From Planctomycetota bacterium (GTDB lineage Bacteria; Planctomycetota; Phycisphaerae; Phycisphaerales; Zrk34): a DNA stretch of 64,000 nt. Both the position numbers and the translations under genes were made by a program. Shown here piece after piece: positions 47,117-55,565 of the stretch (within the stretch, counting starts at the first letter, position 1; each line of letters begins with the position of its first letter). The DNA is taken from assembly GCA_016125255.1 (NCBI GenBank), contig WGMD01000011.1, forward strand, positions 1 to 64,000, in the 5' to 3' direction. The notes beneath the pieces were generated by a model that was not told the DNA's origin, searched no databases, and saw only the letters and a program-made list of their open reading frames with translations.

Positions 47117-48205
47117 TCACGCCCGCATCTCGCGTGGCCACAGATGCTCCACATGCACATGCGCCGACGCATACGTCGCCCCCAGTTCGCAAAGCACCGG
47201 GATCATCGCCAGATTATCCAGCGCCGTCTGCCGCTTCGTCAGCCGGCCAAGCCGCGGATCGTCTAGCTGCATGTCATACCGCGCATACGTGAACTTCTGC
47301 TCCGCGCCGCTCAAAAGCGTCGGCGAAGTCAGCGCGCCCAGTTCCGTGTCCAGCGCCTCGCCGTGCACGCAGTCGCCGAGGATGCGGCAGAGCATGTCCT
47401 GCTCCCCCGCCACCGACTGCATCAGGCCGGGGATCACGTAACCCAGGTGATCGATGAGATTGATCTTCCGCGCGATCTTGCGCGGCAGCTTGAAACGCAT
47501 CGACCCCGTGCCGATCGAAACCACATGAATCCGCTGACGCCCCGTCGGCCACTCGATCCGATACGCCGGCAATGTCGCCATCAATACCGCCAGCAGCGCC
47601 GGATTATTGAACGGCGTGATTCCGCCGTCGACGAACAAATGCTTCTCCCCGCCCAGTGCGATTTCCTGCGGCTCAAAAAACGACGGCGCCGCCGTGCTCG
47701 CACGCAACAGTTGCCACAGCGGCACCGCCAGATTGCAGTCCGCCCGCGATGCATCGTTGAACATCGCCCCCGCATGATTCGACACCGGCCAGGGCGACCC
47801 CGTCGATGCGTTCCGCATCACCACCACCAGTAACTTCCGCAGTTTCTTCGTTCCGAGTTTCGCCGCCGTTCCATCCTCTTCGCAAAACAGGCCCCGAAAG
47901 TATGCGCCGATCGACTCCGCCTGATACTTCGAATGCAGCCGGCGATACCACGGCGTCTTGCGAAACAGCTCCGCGCCATGTTCGATGTACAGCTTCTCGA
48001 TCTCGCCCGCGCTCATCCCCCAGCACAACCCCGCCGCGATGATCGCCCCCGTGCTTGTCCCCGCGAACAGGTCGAACACATCCGCCAACACAAGCTGATC
48101 GTCCCCATGCGTCTCGCGCAGAATCGCCTCGATGCGTTTGACAACCGCAATCGACAAAAGCCCGCGAATACCGCCGCCGTCAAGGCTGAGGATGCGCTTC
48201 ATCAT
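47117..48205 (-). CDS. Patatin-like phospholipase
   Basis: The 362-residue protein has RILSLDGGGIRGLLSI (oxyanion hole), FAGTSTGAIIAAGL (nucleophile Ser in GTSTG near residue 52) and FVDGGITPFNNPAL, the DGG that holds the catalytic Asp near 217. It is probably cytoplasmic, with no signal peptide. Patatins hydrolyse membrane lipids; related proteins serve as CBASS effectors (CapV), but no cyclase or other defence gene is near, so housekeeping lipid turnover is likelier. Start 48205 or 48202 (MMKR). Confidence 0.85.
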   Translation of the reverse strand: MMKRILSLDGGGIRGLLSIAVVKRIEAILRETHGDDQLVLADVFDLFAGTSTGAIIAAGLCWGMSAGEIEKLYIEHGAELFRKTPWYRRLHSKYQAESIGAYFRGLFCEEDGTAAKLGTKKLRKLLVVVMRNASTGSPWPVSNHAGAMFNDASRADCNLAVPLWQLLRASTAAPSFFEPQEIALGGEKHLFVDGGITPFNNPALLAVLMATLPAYRIEWPTGRQRIHVVSIGTGSMRFKLPRKIARKINLIDHLGYVIPGLMQSVAGEQDMLCRILGDCVHGEALDTELGALTSPTLLSGAEQKFTYARYDMQLDDPRLGRLTKRQTALDNLAMIPVLCELGATYASAHVHVEHLWPREMRA

Positions 48206-48209
48206 GGGG

Positions 48210-48854
48210 TCATCTTACGGGATCGTTCGATGAAGCGGGCGAATGACCCGACTTCGGCACGCGCGGCATCGGCATCGCCACGATCTGAATCTCGTCGGGC
48301 GTCACATGGATGACCATCGCTTCGTCGGATTCGAGCATGCCCGCATCGCCCGTCGCGCGCCGTGTCATGCGCTCCGCCAGTGCCGCCAGCGACTCGCCCC
48401 GCCATTGTCCGGGCGGCGCGCCGATGTCGCTGATCTCCACGGCGGGCCCGCGAATCATGTCGCGCAAAGTCGGACGGCGACCGAGCCGCTCTTCAAGCTG
48501 CGCGAACTCCGCGCGATAGTCATCCTGATTCACCATTGTCCCGCCCGTCGCCGCATCCGCCTTGACACGCGGCGGCAACCACACGACCCGCCGGCCCGTC
48601 ACGTCGCCAATCACCGCCTCCACCGATCGCCCCGGCTCGACCGTCCCCGGCCCCGGCAGTTCAACCGCCAGCAAATCCTCCCCTTCCCGCGATCCAAGCA
48701 GCCGCACCGGCAACACCTCGCTGAGCCCCAGCGGCAACAGAATGTCCAACTGCGTCTGGCTCCGCCGCGGCTTCTCCGCCGCACAGCCGCCGAACAACAC
48801 CATCGACATCACCATCAAAGCCATGCGACGCAAAACGATTGAATACCGCCCCAT
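48210..48854 (-). CDS. Lipoprotein paralogue A of unknown function
   Basis: The start at 48854 has GAGG six bases upstream and gives 214 residues with the signal RRMALMVMSMVLFGGCAAE (lipobox FGGC). The mature part has VEAVIGDVTGRRVVWLPPRV and NQDDYRAEFAQLEERLGRR. The lipoprotein at 48995-49642 shares these (TGKRVVWVPR, KWDYRSDYAQM) and an almost identical leader, so both come from a duplication. No known domain. Confidence 0.6.
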   Translation of the reverse strand: MGRYSIVLRRMALMVMSMVLFGGCAAEKPRRSQTQLDILLPLGLSEVLPVRLLGSREGEDLLAVELPGPGTVEPGRSVEAVIGDVTGRRVVWLPPRVKADAATGGTMVNQDDYRAEFAQLEERLGRRPTLRDMIRGPAVEISDIGAPPGQWRGESLAALAERMTRRATGDAGMLESDEAMVIHVTPDEIQIVAMPMPRVPKSGHSPASSNDPVR

Positions 48855-48994
48855 GCGACACCTCGGAAGTTCGAATTGCAAAGCAGTCAACCGATGCAAT
48901 TCAGACGACGCGACGCGGCCGAAGGTTCATTTGCAGTTCATGTCGAATTCGGGCCGCTCACGTCCAATCAGCGATTGATGCGCTTCAGCACGTG

Positions 48995-49642
48995 CTATTT
49001 GACCGGATCGCCGTGTGATGAGCCGGTCCATGAGACGGGGATTGCCATGATGATGATGTACTCTTTTGTCAGAAGGAGCGTGTCCGCCATTTCCGGGCGA
49101 AATGCATCGAAATCGCCCGAGGGATCCAGCGCTTGGCCATGCGTGGCCCGATCCAAGGCCTCATCAAAGGAAATTCCCACCCAGCGGATGGTCGGTCCGC
49201 CGAGTTCCGTGTCGCCGCTGATCCATCCGCGCAGCACGCCCCCGACCGTCAGAGCCGTCGTGCCATCATGCGGCATCTGCGCGTAATCCGATCGATAGTC
49301 CCACTTCTTCATCGCCTCAATCACGGCCGTATTGGTCGACTCCACTGGCCGGGGCACCCAAACGACACGCTTGCCGGTGATCTTGAAGATGACCTCCTCC
49401 GTCTTTAACCCCGGCGCGATGCTGTCGGGATCGGGCAGCGGCATGGCGAGCAGCCGTTCAGACTCCGATGCGCTCAGAACAGGAATCGTAATCGGCGAGC
49501 CGCTCATCACATTAAATGGGACGATCAGATCGACACTCTGCGTGCGCAGATGTTCGCGCTGCGATGCGCATCCCCCGATCCCGACGAGTAAACATGCATA
49601 TGCGACGACCAGCGCCAGTCGAACCCGGGTTACATCATTCAT
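48995..49642 (-). CDS. Lipoprotein paralogue B of unknown function
   Basis: The 215-residue protein begins with a lipoprotein signal, RVRLALVVAYACLLVGIGGCASQ. It shares with paralogue A the LLAMPLPDPDSI...VIFKITGKRVVWVPRPVES core and the tryptophan/tyrosine block KWDYRSDYAQMP. The leader GAGGTG before ATG matches that of paralogue A. It is probably an outer-membrane-facing protein; the function is unknown. Confidence 0.6.
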   Translation of the reverse strand: MNDVTRVRLALVVAYACLLVGIGGCASQREHLRTQSVDLIVPFNVMSGSPITIPVLSASESERLLAMPLPDPDSIAPGLKTEEVIFKITGKRVVWVPRPVESTNTAVIEAMKKWDYRSDYAQMPHDGTTALTVGGVLRGWISGDTELGGPTIRWVGISFDEALDRATHGQALDPSGDFDAFRPEMADTLLLTKEYIIIMAIPVSWTGSSHGDPVK

Positions 49643-49761
49643 CGAGCACCTCGGCGTGAAAACGGCTAGTGTGACCCTCTTTTCAACGCATCGACGTCCG
49701 CGCGGTTCCGTTTCACGCGGGGCGCTGCCCCGCCGCTAAACGAAGATGTTGGAGAAATGGC

Positions 49762-50172
49762 TTACGCTTCCGGCGTGTCCGTGTCGCGGTCGCCTTCGTC
49801 GAGGAGTTTGCGGGCGATTTTGGCGAGGGAGATGTAGCGCTGGCGGAAGTCCTCGATGTCGTTTTCCTCAAGCTCCTCCAGATCGAGCAGCGCATTGTGC
49901 GCCCCCTGCGTGGCGCGGATGAGTTCGTCGAGCTTGATCTGAATCGCCTCCGTGTCGCGGTTCTGCGTGTTCTGGATGAGGAAGACCATCAGGAACGTGA
50001 CGATCGTCGTGCTGGTGTTGATCACGAGCTGCCACGTATCGGAAAACCCGAAGATCGGCCCGGAGATGAGCCAGACGAGGATTAGCCCGATGGCCAGCGC
50101 GAAGACCACCGGCCGCCCGCAAAATCGCGCGGCGACTTTGGCGAATTGCGTGTACCACGTGACGGATCGCAT
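49762..50172 (-). CDS. Low-affinity iron permease-like membrane protein
   Basis: ATG 50172 gives 136 residues. Two membrane helices (RPVVFALAIGLILVWLISGPIFGF and WQLVINTSTTIVTFLMVFLIQN) frame the conserved SDTWQLVINTSTTIVTFLMVFLIQNTQNRD region of the Fet4-like family, and the tail is IQIKLDELIRATQGAHNALLDLEELE. Bacterial members are short two-helix proteins; iron transport is proven only for the yeast relative, so the substrate here is uncertain. Confidence 0.75.
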   Translation of the reverse strand: MRSVTWYTQFAKVAARFCGRPVVFALAIGLILVWLISGPIFGFSDTWQLVINTSTTIVTFLMVFLIQNTQNRDTEAIQIKLDELIRATQGAHNALLDLEELEENDIEDFRQRYISLAKIARKLLDEGDRDTDTPEA

Positions 50173-50267
50173 GGCGGGCACTCCTTGTATGAGGGGAGGG
50201 ACTCCGCCGCATTTTAGGACCCGCCGCGCGAGGTGAAGCGCAACGGCGAATAAGACCGCGGAAAAAG

Positions 50268-50360
50268 TGAACCACCAAGACACCAAGGTCACCAAGGAAC
50301 ACCTTGTTCAGTAGACAGTTCTATCTTCACCTTGGTGTTCTTTGTGCCTTGGTGGTTCAA
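50268..50360. repeat. Intergenic palindrome of CACCAAGG words
   Basis: gtgaaccaccaagacaccaa and ggtcaccaaggaacacc on the left pair with ttcaccttggtgttc and gccttggtggttcaac on the right, with about 30 bp between. Like the element at 37015-37180, it is made of short repeated words that drift. Confidence 0.75.
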
Positions 50361-50377
50361 CATGCTTCTCAAATGAA

Positions 50378-51805
50378 TCACACCACCCGCCGGCGACGCA
50401 CCATCAGCGGCGCCGCCACGAGCATCATCACCATCGCCGAGGGCTCGGGCACGGCGACTACCGCTTCATAGGTATGCATATGCTCCGGGAGCTGATCGAC
50501 CGTCAGCGTGAACGAATTCGCGCCGTTCGTCGCGCCGACCTGATTGGACCCGTTGGCGCCGACGATGACCCGGCCACGCAGATCCGGCAGTGCGAAGGTC
50601 GTGGACCCGTCGCCGCCGTAAGTGAAACCCAACAGCGAAAAGAGCGCCGGGTTCGTGCTGATCTGAAGAGTCTGACCATTGGCGAAGGCCCAACCGGCCG
50701 GGGCGAAATCGCCGGCGAAGGCGACGACTTCGCCGAGCACCGGCTTGTTGTCCAGCGGGCCGCCGATGATGGGGAAATCGCCGGCGATGGCGATGAGATA
50801 GTTGAGCGCGAGGGCCGGCTGATCGTTGTTGATCGAAGCGCCCGACCCGGTCGTGCCGGTCATGTCCGAACTCGGCGGCAGGTCATGATCATGGGCCGGA
50901 AGCTGCGACTCGGTGATCGTCGTCGCCGCCTCGCCGATGACCTGACCGAGCGCGAGCGCTCCGCCCGCGCCGACGATCGTGCGATTCTGCAAATCCGGGA
51001 GCCGGAAGGTGACGGCGCCATCGCCGCCGTACTTGGTGCCCAGCAGCGAAAAGAGCGCCGTGTTGCTGACAATGGGCAAGAACTGCCCCTCCGCGAACAT
51101 CCATCCTTCCGGCGCGAAGTCGCCGACGAACAGCGACACCTGCCCGAGGAAAATGCTGTCGGCCGTGCCGCCGCCTTCGCTGGGGAAGATGCCCGAGCCG
51201 GTCGAGATGATGTAGTGCATCGCCAGCGACGACTGCGTATTGTCGAAGGCCGCCCCGCCGCCGGTCGCATCGGTGTCGCCCCCGCCGGGGAGCGTATGCG
51301 TGTGCGCCGGCATCTGTGCGACGCTCAGCGTGAGGGAGTCCGAGCCGAACGCGCTGCCCAAAGGATGCGTCGCACTCGCCCCGACCGCGACCGTCCCGCC
51401 GAGGTTCGGCATGGCGAACGTCGTCGAGCCGTTGCCACCGGCGTAGGCGGTTCCCGTCACCGAAAACAACTGCGGAAAACTGGCCGCATCCAGAACGGTG
51501 CCGTCGGCCTTCGGATCGCTCGGCAGAAGGAACGACAAGCCGTACGGAAAGTTGCGCACCATGCCGATGAGGTTCGTATTGCTGCCCACGCCGCCGGGTC
51601 CGAGCGCCGGGAACTGCCCGCTCGCCTGCACCTGCTCGCTGAGCACAAGCGACGGCTGGCGATTATCAAACGGCTGCGACCCGCCCGTCGCCCCCGTCAC
51701 CGCCACATCCGCCCAGGCGCTCCCCCCCGCCAGCGCCATGCACAATCCCAAACCCCACGCCATCCCACGATGACCGATACCCCGGCGCACGAATACAAAA
51801 GCCAT
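50378..51805 (-). CDS. Secreted triple tail-collar protein with PEP-CTERM tail
   Basis: The start at 51805 has AGGAG seven bases upstream. The 475 residues have a signal peptide (GMAWGLGLCMALAGGSAWA) and three tandem phage tail-collar-like units. Units 2 and 3 read LGQVSLFVGDFAPEGWMFAEGQ and LGEVVAFAGDFAPAGWAFANGQ, each followed by ALFSLLG..YGGDG..TFxLPDL. Each unit ends with a His-rich turn (PAHTHTL, PAHDHDL, PEHMHTY). The C-terminus VPEPSAMVMMLVAAPLMVRRRR is PEP-CTERM. Tail-collar domains occur in tail fibres and in the Microcystis MdpB family; fusion to PEP-CTERM sorting is unusual. Confidence 0.8.
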   Translation of the reverse strand: MAFVFVRRGIGHRGMAWGLGLCMALAGGSAWADVAVTGATGGSQPFDNRQPSLVLSEQVQASGQFPALGPGGVGSNTNLIGMVRNFPYGLSFLLPSDPKADGTVLDAASFPQLFSVTGTAYAGGNGSTTFAMPNLGGTVAVGASATHPLGSAFGSDSLTLSVAQMPAHTHTLPGGGDTDATGGGAAFDNTQSSLAMHYIISTGSGIFPSEGGGTADSIFLGQVSLFVGDFAPEGWMFAEGQFLPIVSNTALFSLLGTKYGGDGAVTFRLPDLQNRTIVGAGGALALGQVIGEAATTITESQLPAHDHDLPPSSDMTGTTGSGASINNDQPALALNYLIAIAGDFPIIGGPLDNKPVLGEVVAFAGDFAPAGWAFANGQTLQISTNPALFSLLGFTYGGDGSTTFALPDLRGRVIVGANGSNQVGATNGANSFTLTVDQLPEHMHTYEAVVAVPEPSAMVMMLVAAPLMVRRRRVV

Positions 51806-52260
51806 CTCATTGCTCCTGTCCGCCCTGCGGACGCAGAAGGAACCAACAATCGGACCTCCTCAGATCCGTACATCCACGCGAAACCCCTCGCGCGATGCCG
51901 CTCGACGCATAACGCCGAATTCATAAATGGAATCTCAAAACCTCCGACACTTCAACGCGGACCAGCCACAGCGCCGCCCGCCTCATTCACGCCCGAGTAT
52001 CCAGAGCCGGGGAATGACTGTCAATCAAAAAATAAATATTCTTTCCGAGCCGTTCCGCGGGGCATCCCCCCCGATTCAGGACACGATACGCCAACCCGCC
52101 ACTGTCAATCCGACGCCATCCGGGCATCTCAAAACCCCAACGATTCACCCCATTTTCGTCATTCCGACTCATGCCCCCCTTCTCTTCCCCCAAATTTTAC
52201 ACAGCCCGATGTTACTCCGATCCGGTGGTGTCCGATAGGCATATCGAATACACAACACCG
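51806..52260. promoter_or_regulatory. Divergent intergenic region with controller-box candidates
   Basis: The region is AT-richer than its surroundings and encodes no gene. Near its right end TCCGAT occurs at 52216-52221 and 52231-52236, and CGATA-ggca-TATCG (52233-52246) forms an inverted repeat directly before the XRE gene. Controller genes of restriction systems have such boxes for autoregulation. The promoter itself is not clear. Confidence 0.4.
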
Positions 52261-52491
52261 ATGGTGAAACGGCCACCGATCGCGAAACGGTTTGGCGCGG
52301 CGTTGCGATCGCGACGCCAAGAGCTGGGGATGTCGCAAGAGCGGCTTGCACAGCTAGCCGGGGTCAATCGCTCTTACATCAGTGATTTGGAGCAAGGTGG
52401 CCGCAATCTTTCCCTGGCCAACATCGAGAAACTGACGCGTGCGCTCGACATGTCGATCTCCGACTTTTTCTCGGAACACGGGGTGGATTGA
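52261..52491 (+). CDS. XRE-family controller (C) protein
   Basis: ATG 52261 gives 76 residues, nearly all an HTH_XRE domain: AALRSRRQELGMSQERLAQLAGVNRSYISDLEQGGRNLSLANIEKLTRALDMSISDFF. SQERLAQLAGVNRSYISDLEQG is the classic recognition unit of C proteins. Its stop overlaps the start of the next gene by one base (TGATG). C proteins activate their own gene and the endonuclease gene after entry into a new host. Codon use is less GC-biased than in the neighbours, which suggests horizontal transfer. Confidence 0.85.
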   Translation: MVKRPPIAKRFGAALRSRRQELGMSQERLAQLAGVNRSYISDLEQGGRNLSLANIEKLTRALDMSISDFFSEHGVD

Positions 52492-53519
52492 TGGCGAAGC
52501 TGTTGGAACGGGTCTTGAGGGCGCGTGACACTTTCAACGTGGAGCAGGTTAAACAGACCTATCCTTGGATCGTCGAGCGGGAGCGCAAGTGCATCATCAG
52601 CCCGGATGCCGATGGTCAACTTTGCGCCTTGCTGCTCACGAATATCTTGGGGTGGGAGGTGGTGGGTTTCTATGACGGCAAAGCGCTCGTTTGCCATGAA
52701 AACACCGACCCTAAGAACGCGGTCTTCGTGGACGTAGAGATATTCCGACAGGGGGTGAGAAGTTTCGGCAACCACATGCTCGCTTTCAATTTCAATCGAC
52801 TTCCGAGCGGGTGGTCCACAGCGCTGCGAGATTGCATCTCGCCCAACAACATGCGCTCCCACGACCGAAGGCAATTCGATCGAAAGTATCCTTTCGCCTC
52901 GATCCATTTCCTGTTGGTCATCCTCGCTTCGGAGTACGCGTTGCAATTACCCGCAAGCGCCGCAGGTCCATTATTGTTTGCGGATGGTGTGTACAAGTTG
53001 CTGCTGCAATACACCGAAAACGCTTGGGACTGGATGCGTTACATGGGCGTAACCGATCAAGCGAATCCGCTTCATCGCTATTTCCACAACCCCGACATGA
53101 GCGTCTATGCGTTGATGACCAAGATGCTTGAGTTCTGGCGGATGCGGGATGAAACCAGCATCACGGGGCAGCGCGGCGACCGCATCGCGATCACCGATCG
53201 AGGCGGGGCCGGCGGACTCCGTAATCTGGTCCGACACCGCGATGCGGATCAACTCTGGCATTATGATCCGGAAACGAAGCAGCGTAATCTGGGGTTCCTA
53301 ACGCGGCTGGGCGAGATGACCGGTTGGCCCTATACCGATTCAAAATGGCGATGGGACCGCTGGAAGCTCTGGCAATTCGAAAAGGGAGTCGGTGCAGAGA
53401 TATCGAACATTCGGTCGTACGACGCGATGTTCGAGCGGCAACCCATTTCACTGGCAATCACCGCTCAAAATCGAGTCGAGTATACGGTCATGAGTACCGA
53501 TCCCGACCCATTCATTTGA
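52491..53519 (+). CDS. Unrecognised protein in the endonuclease position of an RM-like locus
   Basis: The 342 residues match no restriction-enzyme family that I know. A short N-terminal stretch, KCIISPDADGQLCALLLTN, has a D-x-D-G pattern like motif I of DHH phosphoesterases. Further on VFVDVEIFRQG and SFGNHMLAFN could be remote motif II and III equivalents (GNHM in place of DHH). The C-terminal half is Trp/Arg-rich (RWDRWKLWQFEKGVG). It lies between a C protein and a methyltransferase, the usual endonuclease position. Whether it cuts DNA, nucleotides or something else is open. Codon use suggests transfer. Confidence 0.5.
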   Translation: MAKLLERVLRARDTFNVEQVKQTYPWIVERERKCIISPDADGQLCALLLTNILGWEVVGFYDGKALVCHENTDPKNAVFVDVEIFRQGVRSFGNHMLAFNFNRLPSGWSTALRDCISPNNMRSHDRRQFDRKYPFASIHFLLVILASEYALQLPASAAGPLLFADGVYKLLLQYTENAWDWMRYMGVTDQANPLHRYFHNPDMSVYALMTKMLEFWRMRDETSITGQRGDRIAITDRGGAGGLRNLVRHRDADQLWHYDPETKQRNLGFLTRLGEMTGWPYTDSKWRWDRWKLWQFEKGVGAEISNIRSYDAMFERQPISLAITAQNRVEYTVMSTDPDPFI

Positions 53520-54381
53520 TATCTGACGCGCTGACGCTCTCGAACAGCGTGGCGGTTTCAACGTCTTTCTCAAGGCGCTGATTGCAGAGATCGCAATACT
53601 CTTGGCTGATGTCGAAACCGATGAAGTGTCGTTCATGTTTGAGTGCCTGCACAGCCGTAGATCCCGATCCTATGAACGGGTCCAGCACGATGCCACCCGG
53701 CGGGCAGAAGCATTGAATCAGGTCGGAGGGGATGGCGTCGGGGAACACGGCTGGGTGCTTGCGTTTGAGCGGGTTCTTGTCACCGGCCATCAGGTAGTTC
53801 CAGATAGTACCCCTGCATTTGGTGGCATTGATCTCGCGCCGAACGGTGCCGTTTGTGGCGCCATCGGTGCGACGATTGCCGCTGCCTGACATCACCTTGC
53901 CGCCATGCTTGCTGGGGACTCTAAGCGGCTGCTTGTCGAAGTACGCCGGTCGATCCCCTTTGAGGAACAACGGAATGTATTCGTGGTCCACCCGGAACCG
54001 ATGCTTCCACCAAGCGCCTTCCGAGCCGTTCTTGCGGTAGATGACGCACTCGAACAGTTTGAAACCAAACGAGTCGCACCAATCGATGATGGTCCGAAAG
54101 GATGTCAGCGACTTGCCGAAGTCCTTGGTCTGATCCTGGATGACCATCGCGGCGATGCCCCCGTCCTTGAGGACGCGATGAATCTGAGCGCCGGTTTGAT
54201 GCAAGTCGAAAGCAAAACCGTTGTACTTGCGGACGGCGTCGTAAGGCGGCGAGGTGACCACAAGATCCACGCAGTCATCGGGGAGCATTTCCATCCCCTC
54301 GACGCACTCCATGCAATGAACTTTGTCGACCCAGTCGTGAATATCATCTATGCGCATGACTTGCGATTTTCTGTCAATCAT
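53512..54381 (-). CDS. TSPPY-type DNA methyltransferase
   Basis: The 289-residue protein has motif IV TSPPYDAV at residues about 43-50 and motif I DPFIGSGSTAVQAL at about 231-244. Motif IV before motif I marks a beta-class N4-cytosine/N6-adenine methyltransferase; TSPPY favours N4-cytosine. Between them lies WKHRFRVDHEYIPLFLKG and RRTDGATNGTVRREINATKCRG, a possible target-recognition region. It is convergent with, and overlaps by eight bases, the 342-residue gene. Together with the C protein it makes a type II-like system. Start 54381 or 54357. Confidence 0.85.
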   Translation of the reverse strand: MIDRKSQVMRIDDIHDWVDKVHCMECVEGMEMLPDDCVDLVVTSPPYDAVRKYNGFAFDLHQTGAQIHRVLKDGGIAAMVIQDQTKDFGKSLTSFRTIIDWCDSFGFKLFECVIYRKNGSEGAWWKHRFRVDHEYIPLFLKGDRPAYFDKQPLRVPSKHGGKVMSGSGNRRTDGATNGTVRREINATKCRGTIWNYLMAGDKNPLKRKHPAVFPDAIPSDLIQCFCPPGGIVLDPFIGSGSTAVQALKHERHFIGFDISQEYCDLCNQRLEKDVETATLFESVSASDIK

Positions 54382-55565
54382 CGGGGGAACATATAAATAT
54401 TCTGCCGTTGTGCGATCTCACGCTAGCCCGCGTGATGTCGAGGCCACTCTTTCATGCGACCACTCATATCGCGGCTTGTAACGCAATCATAGACAAGTCG
54501 TGAAAATTTCGCTAACCCCTCACCCCCAAGGGCCGATCCCGGCCCGCCTGGAATCAAATTTCCTGTCTGCGAGGGATGGTGGGTCGAGCGCAGCGGACCC
54601 ACTACGATAGGTGAATCGGCGCTGAATCTTGCGGCCGCGTGTTCGCGTGGTGGTTGTTCGTTCATTCAATCTCTCATGGCGTCAATTCCCCGACGCTCGA
54701 TCAATTCGATGGTCACGCTTTGCGCGATCTGCGATCTTCACACATCGCATCATCATACGTCCGACGCGGCGGGTCCGCTGCGCTTGACGCACCCGACCTC
54801 GCTGAAAAGTGGGAAAAACGGGGGCGGAAGTGGTTGGTAGGGAAATGGAAAAGATTCGCCCGTTTCATGATTGGCCGATTTGATGCGTGCGGATCGTGGG
54901 GATGTTGGGGAATATCCCCCGGCGGAGCCGGGGGCTGAGGGGGGAGGTGTCGGGGATCGGGGGCGTAAGGAGTGTGGAGTGTGGAGTGTGGAGTGGGGAG
55001 GCGTTGGGGATCGGGGGTTTTCATTCCGCGCTCCGAATTCCACGTTCCGCACTCTGCGCAGCGCATGGGGGTGGCGCGAAAGGCGCATGGGGGTGACGGA
55101 TCGGGCGCGGGGGTGCGCATGGGGACTTGTAAGTCCTTGAATTGCGTCGCATGGGGGTGTCGCGGCTTGCTCGGCGGTGCGCATGGGCGCGCCGATGTGC
55201 GCGGTAGGGGTGGGTGAGGTGGGGTTTTATGGGATTTGGCGAGGTGCGGCGGGTTGATCGGCGCGTGCGCGGTGGGGTTTGGGGATCAGGGGAAGGGGGT
55301 TGGGGGAGAGGGGGTGGGGAAGGGGGAGAAGCCCGCGGCGCATTCGATGGGCTCGCTGCGGGAAGCGGCGTCGCTAAGCGTGTCGGGGAATGCATTTTCA
55401 AGAATTGACGAGGGTGCGTCCGATACTCTGGAACGGGAGGTGGCGCTGCCGGGCGGTTGGCGGGCGGCGTGACCCCACGGAAAAGGACGCGTTTCGCCGG
55501 ATGGATTCGGCGGGACGATTTGTGAACGAAGCGGCTGACTTTCACGGACGAAAGGGCCCCGGCGC
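54382..55565. other. 1.2-kb G-rich non-coding region before parA
   Basis: No gene is supported; apparent frames are low in coding quality. The plus strand is strongly purine/G-rich from about 54,930. Short words recur: GTGTGGAGTGTGGAGTGTGG near 54,970, CGCATGGGGG several times at 55,060-55,190, and a half copy of the GCGACGCCGC repeat (55,366-55,383). Its position next to parA makes a role in ParA-linked binding conceivable, but nothing proves it. Confidence 0.5.

Noticed and set aside
47117-48205. CBASS effector interpretation of the patatin
   Set aside because: No cyclic-nucleotide synthase or other defence gene is adjacent; neighbours are lipoproteins and a peroxidase.
50342-52267. Plus-strand frame of about 641 residues
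   Set aside because: Antisense to the tail-collar gene; the product is Arg/His/Ala-rich without domain.
54871-55545. Several short frames on both strands in the G-rich gap
   Set aside because: Low-complexity products without start signals; they follow from the purine bias and word repeats.
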